From contig NZ_VOHK01000001.1 in the NCBI RefSeq assembly GCF_007859325.1, positions 186,001 to 250,000 of the forward strand: DNA of 64,000 nt, read 5' to 3'. Both the position numbers and the translations under genes were made by a program. Below are positions 29,730-39,088 of this stretch, piece after piece; position 1 is the first letter of the stretch; every line of letters starts with the position of its first letter. Source of the DNA: Luteimonas marina. Its GTDB lineage: Bacteria > Pseudomonadota > Gammaproteobacteria > Xanthomonadales > Xanthomonadaceae. A model generated the notes under the pieces. It was given only the letters and a program-made list of their open reading frames with translations. It was not told the origin of the DNA and did no database searches.

Positions 29730-29759
29730 CAAGGGGCCCATCGGGCCCCTTGTTGTTTT
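29730..29759 (+). terminator. Rho-independent terminator between tRNA-fMet and rimP
   Basis: A perfect 10-base-pair stem, CAAGGGGCCC/GGGCCCCTTG, with a 3-base loop is followed by TTGTTTT. It would end tRNA transcription or attenuate reading into rimP, whose start is 41 bases further on. Confidence 0.85.
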
Positions 29760-29800
29760 CGACGTTTCGATTTTCGAAGGGTTTGGGACACGGTACGGAC

Positions 29801-30382
29801 GTGACGGACAAGGCGACGCAAATAGCGGCACTGCTCGCGCCCACGGTGGAATCGCTGGGGCTGCAGCTGCTCGGCACCGAATACCTGCCCTCGCCGGGCG
29901 GTGCGGTGCTGCGCCTGTACATCGACGTGCCCGATGCCGAGCTCGACGCGCGCCACGTCACGATCGAGGACTGCGAGGCGGTCAGCCGCGAGGTGTCGGC
30001 CCGGCTCGACGTCGAGGATCCGATTTCCGGCAACTACACGCTGGAAGTGTCCTCGCCGGGCGTGGACCGGCCGCTGTTCGCGCCGGCGCAGTTCGCGCGC
30101 TTCGCCGGCGAGCGCGCCAAGGTCGGGCTGAAGCTGCCGCAGGACGGGCGCCGCCGGCTGACGGGCACGATCGTGTCGGTCGAAGGCGATGCCATCGTGT
30201 TCGATGTCGACGGCCAGCCGTTCACGGTGGCGGCGGACAACATCGACAAGGCCCGGCTGGTGCCGGACTGGGCCGCCCTCGGGCTCGCGCCCGCCCGCGA
30301 TGCCGCGGGTGGCGATGCGCGTCCCGGGAAGGCGAGGCGCAAGGCGGCGGCGAAGAAGCCTTCGCGGTCCCGCCAAAACTAG
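29801..30382 (+). CDS. rimP: Ribosome maturation factor RimP
   Basis: A 193-residue factor required for 30S maturation. The N-terminal domain has [11 protein letters not shown] and [18 protein letters not shown], then [14 protein letters not shown]; the C-terminal SH3-like domain covers about residues 90-150. A Lys/Arg/Ala-rich tail of about 35 residues follows. The GTG start gives [14 protein letters not shown]; upstream reading would cross the terminator and is rejected. Confidence 0.93.
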   Translation: MTDKATQIAALLAPTVESLGLQLLGTEYLPSPGGAVLRLYIDVPDAELDARHVTIEDCEAVSREVSARLDVEDPISGNYTLEVSSPGVDRPLFAPAQFARFAGERAKVGLKLPQDGRRRLTGTIVSVEGDAIVFDVDGQPFTVAADNIDKARLVPDWAALGLAPARDAAGGDARPGKARRKAAAKKPSRSRQN

Positions 30383-30493
30383 GGTTTTCGATGCCGCGTC
30401 GCGCGTTTGCGCCGGCGGGGCGAGGTGGAGCCGGGCGGATGCGCCCGGCGTGGATGAACGGATCAAGCCGGTTTTCAGAGGTCTGACGAGAAG

Positions 30494-32005
30494 ATGAGCA
30501 AAGAACTGTTGTTGGTGGTGGACGCGGTCGCCAACGAGAAGGGGGTGCCGGAAGCGGTGATCCTCGAGGCGATCGAGGCCGCGCTGGCCACCGCCGCGAA
30601 GAAGCGCTATGCCGAGCAGGACGTGCTCACGCGCGTGTCGATCGATCCCAAGGACGGCAGCTACGAGACCTTCCGCCGCTGGGAAGTGGTCGCCGACGAC
30701 GTGGTGATGGAGTCGCCCGACCGCCAGATCCGGATGATGGACGCGGTCGACGAGGTCGAGGGCGTGGAGATCGGCGACTACATCGAGGAGCAGATCGAGA
30801 ACGTCGACTTCGGCCGCATCGCCGCGCAGGCCGCCAAGCAGGTGATCGTGCAGCGCGTGCGCGAGGCCGAGCGCCAGCAGGTGGTCGACGCATGGAAGGA
30901 CCGCATCGGCGAACTGGTGACCGGCGTGGTCAAGCGCGTGGAGCGCGGCAACGTCTACGTCGACCTGGGCGGGAATGCGGAAGCCTTCATCCCCAAGGAC
31001 AAGGCGATCCCGCGCGACATCGTGCGCGCCGGCGACCGCATCCGCGGCTACCTGTTCGACGTGCGCAGCGAGCCGCGCGGCCCGCAGCTGTTCATCAGCC
31101 GCGCCGCGCCCGAATTCATGATGGAACTGTTCAAGCTCGAGGTGCCGGAAGTCGGCCAGGGCCTGGTCGAGATCAAGGCCTGCGCGCGCGATCCTGGCGA
31201 CCGCGCCAAGATCGCCGTGGTCGCCTACGACAACCGCACCGACCCGATCGGCGCCTGCATCGGCATGCGCGGTTCGCGCGTGCAGGCGGTGAGCAATGAA
31301 CTGAACGGCGAGCGCGTGGACATCGTGCTGTGGTCGGACAATCCGGCGCAGTTCGTGATCAATGCGATGGCGCCGGCCGAGGTGCAGTCGATCGTGGTCG
31401 ACGAGGACAAGCACTCGATGGACCTCGCGGTGGCGGAAGACAAGCTGGCGCAGGCGATCGGCAAGGGCGGCCAGAACGTGCGCCTGGCCAGCCGCCTGTC
31501 GGGCTGGCAGCTCAACGTGATGACCCAGGACCAGGTGGCGGCGAAGTCGGAGGCCGAGCAGGCCGCGGCGCGCCAGCTGTTCCAGGAGAAGCTCGAGGTC
31601 GACGAGGAAATCGCCGGCATCCTGGTCGCCGAAGGCTTCAACACGGTCGAGGAAATCGCCTACGTGCCGGTCGGCGAGCTGCTGGCGGTCGAGGGCTTCG
31701 ACGAGGACATCGTCGAGGAACTGCGCGCCCGCGCCCGCGACGCGCTGCTCAACGACGCGCTCGCGGTCGAGGAGGAACTCGACGAGCACGCGCCCGCCGA
31801 GGACCTGCTCGCGCTGGAAGGCATGGACGACGAGACCGCGTATGCGCTGGCCTCGCATGGCGTGCGCACGAGCGAGGACCTGTCCGACCTCGGCGCCGAC
31901 GAAGTGGTCGAATTCGGCATCGAGGGCCTGGACGAGGCGCGCGCCGCCGCGCTGATCCTGGCCGCCCGCGCCGAGGAAATCGCCCGCCTGGAGCGTGGCG
32001 AGTGA
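30494..32005 (+). CDS. nusA: Transcription termination/antitermination factor NusA
   Basis: A 503-residue RNA polymerase-binding factor. Order: N-terminal polymerase-binding domain (about 1-125), S1 domain (about 135-200, VVKRVERGNVYVDLGGNAEA), two KH domains (about 230-345, including IGACIGMRGSRVQAV and AIGKGGQNVRLASRL), then two acidic helical repeats (about 365-500) as in E. coli NusA. It follows rimP in the standard order, with a 111-base gap. Confidence 0.97.
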   Translation: MSKELLLVVDAVANEKGVPEAVILEAIEAALATAAKKRYAEQDVLTRVSIDPKDGSYETFRRWEVVADDVVMESPDRQIRMMDAVDEVEGVEIGDYIEEQIENVDFGRIAAQAAKQVIVQRVREAERQQVVDAWKDRIGELVTGVVKRVERGNVYVDLGGNAEAFIPKDKAIPRDIVRAGDRIRGYLFDVRSEPRGPQLFISRAAPEFMMELFKLEVPEVGQGLVEIKACARDPGDRAKIAVVAYDNRTDPIGACIGMRGSRVQAVSNELNGERVDIVLWSDNPAQFVINAMAPAEVQSIVVDEDKHSMDLAVAEDKLAQAIGKGGQNVRLASRLSGWQLNVMTQDQVAAKSEAEQAAARQLFQEKLEVDEEIAGILVAEGFNTVEEIAYVPVGELLAVEGFDEDIVEELRARARDALLNDALAVEEELDEHAPAEDLLALEGMDDETAYALASHGVRTSEDLSDLGADEVVEFGIEGLDEARAAALILAARAEEIARLERGE

Positions 32006-32094
32006 GCGCCACGGTGACACGCCCGGAGCACGGCGCATGATCTCGCGATGAACGCCGCCCTGCACCGATCAGGGCTTAGAATCCGCGCTTCCCT

Positions 32095-32125
32095 TGCTCT
32101 GCGCGAGGGGGCGCCAAACAGAGCA
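32095..32125 (+). promoter_or_regulatory. Leader hairpin just upstream of infB
   Basis: TGCTCTG (32095-32101) and CAGAGCA (32119-32125) can pair, with GCGC/GCGC extending the stem inward, ending two bases before the AGGA ribosome site (32127-32130). A TAGAAT box (32077-32082) lies just before it and could be a local -10. The structure could hold or free the infB ribosome site. Confidence 0.4.
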
Positions 32126-32135
32126 TAGGATCCGA

Positions 32136-34733
32136 ATGTCGCAACAAACCACCATCCGCAAGCTTGCCGCCCTGGTCAATACGCCGGTGGAGAAGCTGCT
32201 CGAGCAGTTGTCCGAAGCGGGCATGGCGTTCAACGACCCCGACCAGGTCGTCACCAGCACCGAGAAGGTCAAGCTGCTCGGCTTCCTGCGCCGCACCCAC
32301 GGCAAGGCCGACAAGCCGGCCGAGGACGCGGTCGCGCCGAAGAAGATCACGCTAAACCGCACGCGTAAGCAGGAAATCACCGTCGGCGGCGGCAAGAACA
32401 AGGCCACCGTCGACGTGGTGGTGCGCAAGAAGGTCACCCTGGTCAAGCCGAGCGAGGCCGACAAGGCCGCGCCGGCGCCGGTGAACGACGAGCAGGCGGA
32501 GATCCTGCGCAAGCTCGAGGAATCGCGCCAGCGCAACCTGTCCGAGCAGCAGCGCCTGGCCGAAGAGGACAAGCGCCGCGCCGAGGAGGCCGAGCGCCAG
32601 CGCCAGGCAGAAGCGGATGCCGAGCGCCTGCGCAAGGAAGCGGAGCTCGCGGCCGCCGCGGTGCCCGAGGACGAGGCCGCCACCACTGCCCGCAAGGCGG
32701 GCAGCCATGGCCACGGCCATCCCAAGCCGGCGGCGCCGCGCAGCGAAGAACGCGGCACCGGGCCCAAGCACAAGGGCAACCGCGGCTCGCACGTCATGGT
32801 CGCGGGCGTCGAGGACGACGACAGCACGGCGCGTTTCGCCGGCCAGTTGCACCTGTCCGCCTCCGAGCGCGCGCGCCGCACCAGTTCGCGCGGCAAGCCC
32901 AAGGCCCGTCGCCACGTCGAGCAGTCGCGCAGCGGCGCCGGCCCGCACGGCTTCGAGCGCCCGACCGCGCCGGTCGTGCGCGAAGTCGCGATCGGCGAGG
33001 CGATCACCGTGGCCGACCTCGCACAAAAGCTCGCGCTCAAGGGCGGCGACGTGGTCAAGGCGCTGTTCAAGATGGGCGTCATGGCGACCATCACCCAGAG
33101 CATCGACCATGACACCGCGGTGCTGGTGGTCGAGGAACTCGGCCACAAGGCCGTCGCCGCCGAAAGCAACGACGCCGAATCCGAGCTGCTGGCGCACGCC
33201 GGGGAAGTGCAGGGCGAGAAGGTCGCACGTCCGCCGGTGGTCACGATCATGGGTCACGTCGACCACGGCAAGACCTCGCTGCTGGACTACATCCGCCGCA
33301 CCAAGGTCGCCACCGGTGAGGCCGGCGGCATCACCCAGCATATCGGCGCCTACCACGTCGAGACCGGCAAGGGCGTCATCAGCTTCCTCGACACCCCGGG
33401 CCACGCCGCCTTCACCTCGATGCGCGCGCGCGGAGCAAAGCTGACCGACATCGTGGTGCTGGTGGTCGCGGCCGACGACGGCGTGATGCCGCAGACGATC
33501 GAGGCGATCCAGCACGCGAAGGCGGCGAAGGTGCCGCTGATCGTGGCGATCAACAAGGTCGACAAGTCCGACGCCGACCCGGGCCGGATCAAGAACGAAC
33601 TGCTGGCGCAGGACATCGTGGCCGAGGATTTCGGCGGCGACACCCAGATGGTCGAGCTGTCGGCGAAGACCGGGCAGGGCGTCGACGACCTGCTCGACGC
33701 GATCTCGCTGCAGGCCGAAGTGCTCGAACTGCGCGCAGTGGCCGAAGGCCGCGCCACGGGCACGGTCATCGAATCCTCGCTCGACAAGGGCCGTGGCCCG
33801 GTGGCGACGGTGCTGGTGCAGCAGGGCCTGCTTTCGAGGGGCGACTACCTCGTGTGCGGCGTGCAGTACGGCCGCGTGCGCGCGCTGTTCGACGAAACCG
33901 GTTCGCAGGTGCAGTCGGCGGGCCCGTCGATCCCGGTGCAGGTGCTGGGCCTGTCGGGCGTGCCCGATGCCGGCGACGACTTCGTCGTGGTCGAGGACGA
34001 GCGCCTGGCCAAGGACGTCGCGCAGCAGCGCGAGGCCAAGCGGCGCGAGTCGCGCCTGGTCGCGCAGGCCGGCAACCGCATGGAGGACATCATGGCCCAG
34101 ATGGGCCAGGGAGAGGCGCAGCAGCAGCTCAACCTGGTCATCAAGGCCGACGTGCAGGGTTCGGTGGAGGCGCTGCGGCAGGCGCTCACCGCGCTGTCGA
34201 ACGAGCAGATCCGCATCCACGTGATCGTCTCGGGCGTCGGCGGCATCACCGAGTCCGACGCCAACGCCGCCGCGACCGCGAAGGCCACGATCATCGGCTT
34301 CAACGTCCGCGCCGACGCCTCCGCGCGCAAGGTGATCGAGGGCAACGGCCTGGACCTGCGCTACTTCTCGATCATCTACGACGTGATCGACCAGGTGAAG
34401 CAGGTGGCTTCGGGCCTGCTGGGCGTGGAGATCCGCGAGGAGATCATCGGCATCGCCGAGGTCCGCGACGTGTTCCGCAGCTCGAAGTTCGGCGCGGTCG
34501 CCGGCTGCATGGTGGTCGAGGGCGTGGTCAAGCGCGCCAAGCCGATCCGCGTGCTGCGCGACAACACGGTGGTCTTCGAGGGCGAGCTGGAATCGCTGCG
34601 CCGCTTCAAGGAGAACGTCGACGAAGTGCGCAACGGCACCGAGTGCGGCATCGGCGTGAAGGCCTACAACGACGTGCAGCCGGGCGACCAGATCGAGTGC
34701 TTCGAGCGCATCGAGGTGCAGCGGACGCTGTAG
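32136..34733 (+). CDS. infB: Translation initiation factor IF-2
   Basis: An 865-residue GTPase that brings fMet-tRNA to the 30S subunit. The IF2-N domain is at the start ([20 protein letters not shown]). A long charged Ala/Arg/Glu linker (about 110-290) follows, then a second IF2-N-like domain. The G domain has GHVDHGKTS from Gly373, the switch DTPGHAAF and NKVD from Asn473; domains II-IV follow. The ATG at 32136 with AGGA six bases upstream is preferred to an in-frame ATG at 32094. Confidence 0.97.
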   Translation: MSQQTTIRKLAALVNTPVEKLLEQLSEAGMAFNDPDQVVTSTEKVKLLGFLRRTHGKADKPAEDAVAPKKITLNRTRKQEITVGGGKNKATVDVVVRKKVTLVKPSEADKAAPAPVNDEQAEILRKLEESRQRNLSEQQRLAEEDKRRAEEAERQRQAEADAERLRKEAELAAAAVPEDEAATTARKAGSHGHGHPKPAAPRSEERGTGPKHKGNRGSHVMVAGVEDDDSTARFAGQLHLSASERARRTSSRGKPKARRHVEQSRSGAGPHGFERPTAPVVREVAIGEAITVADLAQKLALKGGDVVKALFKMGVMATITQSIDHDTAVLVVEELGHKAVAAESNDAESELLAHAGEVQGEKVARPPVVTIMGHVDHGKTSLLDYIRRTKVATGEAGGITQHIGAYHVETGKGVISFLDTPGHAAFTSMRARGAKLTDIVVLVVAADDGVMPQTIEAIQHAKAAKVPLIVAINKVDKSDADPGRIKNELLAQDIVAEDFGGDTQMVELSAKTGQGVDDLLDAISLQAEVLELRAVAEGRATGTVIESSLDKGRGPVATVLVQQGLLSRGDYLVCGVQYGRVRALFDETGSQVQSAGPSIPVQVLGLSGVPDAGDDFVVVEDERLAKDVAQQREAKRRESRLVAQAGNRMEDIMAQMGQGEAQQQLNLVIKADVQGSVEALRQALTALSNEQIRIHVIVSGVGGITESDANAAATAKATIIGFNVRADASARKVIEGNGLDLRYFSIIYDVIDQVKQVASGLLGVEIREEIIGIAEVRDVFRSSKFGAVAGCMVVEGVVKRAKPIRVLRDNTVVFEGELESLRRFKENVDEVRNGTECGIGVKAYNDVQPGDQIECFERIEVQRTL

Positions 34734-34742
34734 GCGTCCGCC

Positions 34743-34858
34743 GTGATTCGTGAATTGGTGATTGGTGATTCGTGAAAGCGGATCACGGGTCCAGTTGCGA
34801 ACCACGGGATCGGAAAGATTTTTCGAATCACCAATCACGAATACCAACCACCAATCAC
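34743..34858. repeat. Intergenic inverted repeat, family E
   Basis: The left part reads GTGATTCGTGAATTGGTGAT then TGGTGATTCG, and the right part has the complementary words CGAATCACCAATCACGA and CCACCAATCAC. It fills nearly the whole infB-rbfA gap and ends at the rbfA GTG, so that gene has no ordinary Shine-Dalgarno sequence. Confidence 0.8.
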
Positions 34859-35218
34859 GTGTCCACCAAATCCTTCCACCGAACCGACCGCGTCTCCGCC
34901 CAGCTCCGCCGCGAGCTGGGCACGCTCGTGCGCGCGGCGGTGGCCGAGCACGGGCTGCCGTCGGTCAGCGTGTCCGACGTCGAGGTGACGCGCGACATGG
35001 CGCATGCCAAGGTGTTCGTCACCGCGCTGCAGGCCGAGCGCGCCGCCGAGGCGATGAAGGGGCTGAAGGCGGTGGCGCCGGAGATCCGCTTCCGCCTCGC
35101 GCGCGCGGTGAAGATGCGGCACGTGCCCGAGTTGCATTTCCACTACGACGACTCGGTCGACCGCGGCGAGCGCATCGACAACCTGCTCCGCGATCTGCCC
35201 GACCTGGACAACCCATAG
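34859..35218 (+). CDS. rbfA: 30S ribosome-binding factor A
   Basis: A 119-residue KH-like factor for late 30S maturation and cold adaptation. Typical segments are RTDRVSAQLRRELGTLV, the VSVSDVEVTRDMAHAKVFV strand pair and the C-terminal RHVPELHFHYDDSVDRGERI. The GTG at 34859 gives the usual N-terminus; the only upstream ATG (34772) would translate the family E repeat. The TAG stop is the first three bases of another repeat. Confidence 0.93.
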   Translation: MSTKSFHRTDRVSAQLRRELGTLVRAAVAEHGLPSVSVSDVEVTRDMAHAKVFVTALQAERAAEAMKGLKAVAPEIRFRLARAVKMRHVPELHFHYDDSVDRGERIDNLLRDLPDLDNP

Positions 35219-35278
35219 GGCGGACCTCGGCCCGCCGCCCGGACGCGATCGATGGAGGCGGGGCCAGCCCCGCCCTAT
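35216..35278. repeat. Intergenic inverted repeat, family F
   Basis: TAGGGCGGACCTCGGCCCGCC and the complementary GGCGGGGCCAGCCCCGCCCTA fill the space between rbfA and truB exactly. The left end contributes the rbfA TAG stop; the right end runs into TATACAAT (35276-35283), which resembles a -10 only a few bases before the truB ATG. Confidence 0.8.
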
Positions 35279-35290
35279 ACAATCCCGGCG

Positions 35291-36268
35291 ATGACCGCAC
35301 GCCCGCGCACGAAGTTCAGGAAGCTCGATGGCATCGTGCTGCTCGACAAACCGCGCGGGCTGAGTTCGAACCAGGCGCTGCAGCGGGTGCGCCACCTGTT
35401 CCGCGCGGAGAAGGGCGGGCACACCGGCAGCCTCGATCCGCTGGCCACCGGCCTGCTGCCGGTCTGCTTCGGCGAGGCGACCAAGATCGCCGGCGGGCTG
35501 CTCGGCGCGCGCAAGGCCTACGACACCGTGGCGCGGCTGGGCATCGTCACCGATACCGATGACGCCGAAGGCCAGCCGCTGCGCGAGCGGCCGGTGCCGC
35601 CGCTGCGCATTCCGCGCATCGACGAGGCGCTGCGCGCGCTCAGCGGCCGCATCCGCCAGCGCCCGCCGATCTACTCCGCGCTCAAGCGCGGCGGCGAGCC
35701 GCTGTACGCCAAGGCGCGCCGCGGCGAGGTGGTGGAGGTCGACGAGCGCGAGATTGACGTGCACGAATTCGCCCTGCAGTCGGCCGCCGACCTGCTCGAC
35801 GACCTGCACGGTGTGCCGCCGCAGCTGCGCCTGCACGTCGAATGCGGCTCGGGCACCTACGTGCGCGCGCTGGTGCGCGACCTCGGCGAGGCGCTGGGCT
35901 GCGGCGCCCATGTCGCCGAACTGCGGCGGCTGTGGGTGGATCCGTTCCGCGATCCGAAGATGTGGACGCTGGAGGAACTGCAGGCGCTGGCCGAACGCGG
36001 CGACCGCAGCCTGCTGGCCTGCCTGCTGCCGCTGGAGCGGGGCATGGCCTCGTGGCCGCCGGTCGAACTCGACGAGGCCCAGGCCCGGCGCCTGGGCCGG
36101 GGGCAGGCGGTGGACGGGGCCTTCCATCCGCCGGGCCGCGTCGCGGTGTTCGGGCCCGACGGGCGGGCGCTGGGGCTGGGCGAGGTGGCCGAGGGTCGCC
36201 TGCGGCCGCAGCGGTTGTTCAGCTGGGCCTGCGCCCAGGCCGATGCCGCGCGCCGACCTTGTCCGTGA
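35291..36268 (+). CDS. truB: tRNA pseudouridine(55) synthase TruB
   Basis: A 325-residue enzyme that makes pseudouridine 55 in the T loop of all elongator tRNAs. The N-terminal motif is [19 protein letters not shown]; the catalytic Asp is in [39 protein letters not shown] follows, and a C-terminal PUA-like region is present. An earlier in-frame ATG (35252) would read the family F repeat and is rejected. Confidence 0.95.
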   Translation: MTARPRTKFRKLDGIVLLDKPRGLSSNQALQRVRHLFRAEKGGHTGSLDPLATGLLPVCFGEATKIAGGLLGARKAYDTVARLGIVTDTDDAEGQPLRERPVPPLRIPRIDEALRALSGRIRQRPPIYSALKRGGEPLYAKARRGEVVEVDEREIDVHEFALQSAADLLDDLHGVPPQLRLHVECGSGTYVRALVRDLGEALGCGAHVAELRRLWVDPFRDPKMWTLEELQALAERGDRSLLACLLPLERGMASWPPVELDEAQARRLGRGQAVDGAFHPPGRVAVFGPDGRALGLGEVAEGRLRPQRLFSWACAQADAARRPCP

Positions 36269-36287
36269 CCCCGGAAGGGGCTACAAT
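36259..36287 (+). promoter_or_regulatory. Sigma-70 promoter of rpsO
   Basis: TTGTCC (36259-36264) and TACAAT (36282-36287) are 17 bases apart; the -35 overlaps the end of truB. The predicted transcript starts near 36294 and has an unusually long 140-base leader before rpsO, room for S15 autoregulation as known in other bacteria. Confidence 0.7.
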
Positions 36288-36434
36288 TCCGCGGCTTTTT
36301 CAAGCACTTCCGTTCGTTCCCCCGGGGGCGTCCGCTCCGGACCTTCCCGACCATCCATGACGAACCGTGCGGTACGCCGCCTGCGTCGACGACGCGGCGA
36401 CGGAATCTGCGGGTTTCGCGACTACGAGGCAACC

Positions 36435-36695
36435 ATGTCCATCGACAACAGCAAGATCATCGAAGAACACGCACGCGGCGCCAACGACACCGGCTCGCCG
36501 GAAGTCCAGGTGGCCCTGCTCACCGCGCGCATCGTGCACCTGACCGAACACTTCAAGACGCACAAGAAGGATCACCACAGCCGGCGCGGCCTGCTGCAGA
36601 TGGTCAACCGCCGCCGCAGCCTGCTCGACTACCTGCACCGGAAGGACGCGGAGCGTTACAAGGCCCTGATCGAGAAACTCGGCCTGCGTCGATAA
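36435..36695 (+). CDS. rpsO: 30S ribosomal protein S15
   Basis: An 86-residue S15, which binds 16S rRNA helices 20-22 early in assembly. Motifs include [21 protein letters not shown] and [21 protein letters not shown]. The ATG after ACGAGG at 36424-36429 is the conserved start. An in-frame ATG at 36357 would add a 26-residue Arg-rich extension not seen in the family. It lies upstream of pnp as in most proteobacteria. Confidence 0.97.
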   Translation: MSIDNSKIIEEHARGANDTGSPEVQVALLTARIVHLTEHFKTHKKDHHSRRGLLQMVNRRRSLLDYLHRKDAERYKALIEKLGLRR

Positions 36696-36706
36696 GCTGA
36701 ACCACC

Positions 36707-36741
36707 GCCGCGGCGCAGCGATGCGCCGCGGCTTCGTTTTT
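36707..36741 (+). terminator. Rho-independent terminator/attenuator between rpsO and pnp
   Basis: An 11-base-pair stem, GCCGCGGCGCA/TGCGCCGCGGC, with loop GCGA and tail TTCGTTTTT. Partial read-through into pnp is likely, as in E. coli. Confidence 0.85.
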
Positions 36742-36883
36742 GGGGCGTGGCGGTGTCCGCTGCCGCACCCGGGGCAGACGAAGCCCATCCCACCGCAAGC
36801 AATGCAAGGCCATGCGCACGTGGCCACCCGTCCGGGGCATGGGCCCCGTCCGGTTCATCGATCCAGACCCAAGGACCTCCAAC

Positions 36884-38992
36884 GTGGCAAAAGTGACCAA
36901 GACCTTCCAGTACGGCAACCAGGCCGTGACCCTCGAGACCGGCGAGATCGCGCGCCAGGCAGGCGGCGCCGTGATGGTGTCGTGCGAAGGCACCGTCCTG
37001 CTCGTGAGCGCGGTGGCCAACAAGACCGCGCGCGAAGGGCAGGACTTCTTCCCGCTGACCGTGGACTACCAGGAAAAGTTCTACGCCGGCGGCCGCATCC
37101 CGGGCGGCTTCTTCAAGCGTGAAGGCCGCGCGACCGAGAAGGAGACGCTGATCTCGCGCCTGATCGACCGCCCGATCCGCCCGCTGTTCCCCGACGGCTT
37201 CCGCAACGAAGTGCAGATCATCGCCACCGTGATGTCGATGAACCCCGAGGTCGACGGCGACATCCTCGCGCTGATTGGCGCCTCCGCCGCGCTGTCGCTG
37301 TCGGGCGCGCCGTTCGACGGCCCGATCGGCGCGGCGAAGGTCGGCTACAAGGACGGCCAGTACCTGCTCAACCCGACCGTCAGCGAGCTGAAGGATTCGG
37401 ACCTGGAGCTGGTGGTCGCCGGTACCGCCGCCGCCGTGCTGATGGTCGAGTCCGAGGCGCGCGAGCTGTCCGAGGACGTGATGCTGGGCGCGGTGATGTT
37501 CGGCCACCAGCAGATGCAGGTCGCGATCGCCGCGATCAACGAACTGGTTGCCGAAGCCGGCAAGCCGAAGTGGGACTGGCAGCCGCCGGCCGCCAACGAA
37601 GGCCTGATTTCCGCCATCCGCACCGCCGTCGGCGAGCAGCTGGCCAGCGCCTTCCAGGTGCGCGACAAGCTCGAGCGCAAGGACGCCATCTCGACCGTCA
37701 AGAAGGCGATCCTCGAAGCGCTGGCGCCGCAGGCCGAGGCCAATGCCTGGTCCAGCGGCGAACTGTCGAAGGAATTCGGCGAGCAGGAATACCAGACGAT
37801 GCGCAACTCGGTCCTCAAGACCAAGGTCCGCATCGACGGCCGCGCGCTCGACACCGTGCGCCCGATCGCCTCGAAGGTCGGCATCCTGCCGCGCGTGCAC
37901 GGCTCGTCGCTGTTCACCCGCGGCGAGACGCAGGCGATCGTGGCGGTCACGCTGGGCACCGCGCGCGACGGCCAGATCATCGACGCCGTCGCCGGCGAGT
38001 ACAAGGAACACTTCCTGTTCCACTACAACTTCCCCCCGTACTCGGTGGGTGAAGCCGGCCGCATGATGGGCCCGAAGCGCCGCGAGATCGGCCACGGCCG
38101 CCTCGCCAAGCGCGGCGTGCTGGCGGTGATGCCGACGATGGAGGAGTTCCCGTACACGATCCGCGTCGTGTCGGAGATCACCGAGTCGAACGGTTCCTCG
38201 TCGATGGCCTCGGTCTGCGGCTCCTCGCTGGCGCTGATGGACGCGGGCGTGCCGATCAAGGCGCCGGTCGCCGGCATCGCGATGGGCCTGGTCAAGGAAG
38301 GCGACGACTTCGTCGTGCTGTCGGACATCCTCGGCGACGAGGATCACCTCGGCGACATGGACTTCAAGGTCGCCGGCACCACCAACGGCATCTCGGCGCT
38401 GCAGATGGACATCAAGATCCAGGGCATCACCGAGGAGATCATGAAGGTCGCGCTGGCCCAGGCCAAGCAGGGCCGCCTGCACATCCTCAATGAGATGAGC
38501 AACGCGCTGTCCGTCGCGCGCACCGAGCTGAGCGAGTACGCGCCGCGCCTGCTGACGATCAAGATCCACCCCGACAAGATCCGCGAGGTGATCGGCAAGG
38601 GCGGCTCGACGATCCAGGCGATCACCAAGGAAACCGGCACCCAGATCGACATCCAGGACGACGGCACCATCGTCATCGCCTCGATCAACGCCGCCGCGGC
38701 GCAGGCCGCGAAGGACCGCATCGAGCAGATCACGTCCGACGTCGAGCCGGGCCGGATCTACGAGGGCAAGGTCGCCAAGATCATGGACTTCGGCGCGTTC
38801 GTCACCATCCTGCCGGGCAAGGACGGCCTGGTGCACGTCTCGCAGATCTCCAACGAGCGCGTCGAGCGCGTCGGCGACAAGCTCAAGGAAGGCGACGTGG
38901 TCAAGGTCAAGGTGCTGGAAGTCGACAAGCAGGGCCGCATCCGCCTGTCGATGAAGGCCGTCGAGGAAGGCGAGGGCGTGGCCGCGGAGTGA
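36884..38992 (+). CDS. pnp: Polyribonucleotide nucleotidyltransferase
   Basis: A 702-residue PNPase, a 3'-5' phosphorolytic RNase of the degradosome. Two RNase PH domains (about 10-220 and 320-540, the second with [10 protein letters not shown] and [19 protein letters not shown]) flank an all-helical domain. KH (about 555-615, [15 protein letters not shown]) and S1 (about 622-692, [26 protein letters not shown]) domains complete it. The GTG at 36884, with AAGGA eight bases upstream, gives [11 protein letters not shown]; an ATG at 36740 overlaps the terminator and is rejected. Confidence 0.96.
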   Translation: MAKVTKTFQYGNQAVTLETGEIARQAGGAVMVSCEGTVLLVSAVANKTAREGQDFFPLTVDYQEKFYAGGRIPGGFFKREGRATEKETLISRLIDRPIRPLFPDGFRNEVQIIATVMSMNPEVDGDILALIGASAALSLSGAPFDGPIGAAKVGYKDGQYLLNPTVSELKDSDLELVVAGTAAAVLMVESEARELSEDVMLGAVMFGHQQMQVAIAAINELVAEAGKPKWDWQPPAANEGLISAIRTAVGEQLASAFQVRDKLERKDAISTVKKAILEALAPQAEANAWSSGELSKEFGEQEYQTMRNSVLKTKVRIDGRALDTVRPIASKVGILPRVHGSSLFTRGETQAIVAVTLGTARDGQIIDAVAGEYKEHFLFHYNFPPYSVGEAGRMMGPKRREIGHGRLAKRGVLAVMPTMEEFPYTIRVVSEITESNGSSSMASVCGSSLALMDAGVPIKAPVAGIAMGLVKEGDDFVVLSDILGDEDHLGDMDFKVAGTTNGISALQMDIKIQGITEEIMKVALAQAKQGRLHILNEMSNALSVARTELSEYAPRLLTIKIHPDKIREVIGKGGSTIQAITKETGTQIDIQDDGTIVIASINAAAAQAAKDRIEQITSDVEPGRIYEGKVAKIMDFGAFVTILPGKDGLVHVSQISNERVERVGDKLKEGDVVKVKVLEVDKQGRIRLSMKAVEEGEGVAAE

Positions 38993-39022
38993 TTCGCGCG
39001 ACGCTGTCGGTTGCTTTGAAGG

Positions 39023-39048
39023 AAACGGGCTTCGGCCCGTTTTCTTTT
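39023..39048 (+). terminator. Rho-independent terminator after pnp
   Basis: The stem AAACGGGC/GCCCGTTT with a UUCG tetraloop is followed by TCTTTT, 31 bases after the pnp stop. It closes the secG-to-pnp gene series before the convergent DUF1501 gene. Confidence 0.9.
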
Positions 39049-39088
39049 GGGTCTTCGCGAGCGGGGCGCCCCCGGGACGCCCCCCCGG

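Noticed and set aside
29361-29804. 147-codon open frame across the tRNA-fMet region
   Set aside because: It runs through repeat C1, the tRNA gene and a terminator, so it cannot be a real gene.
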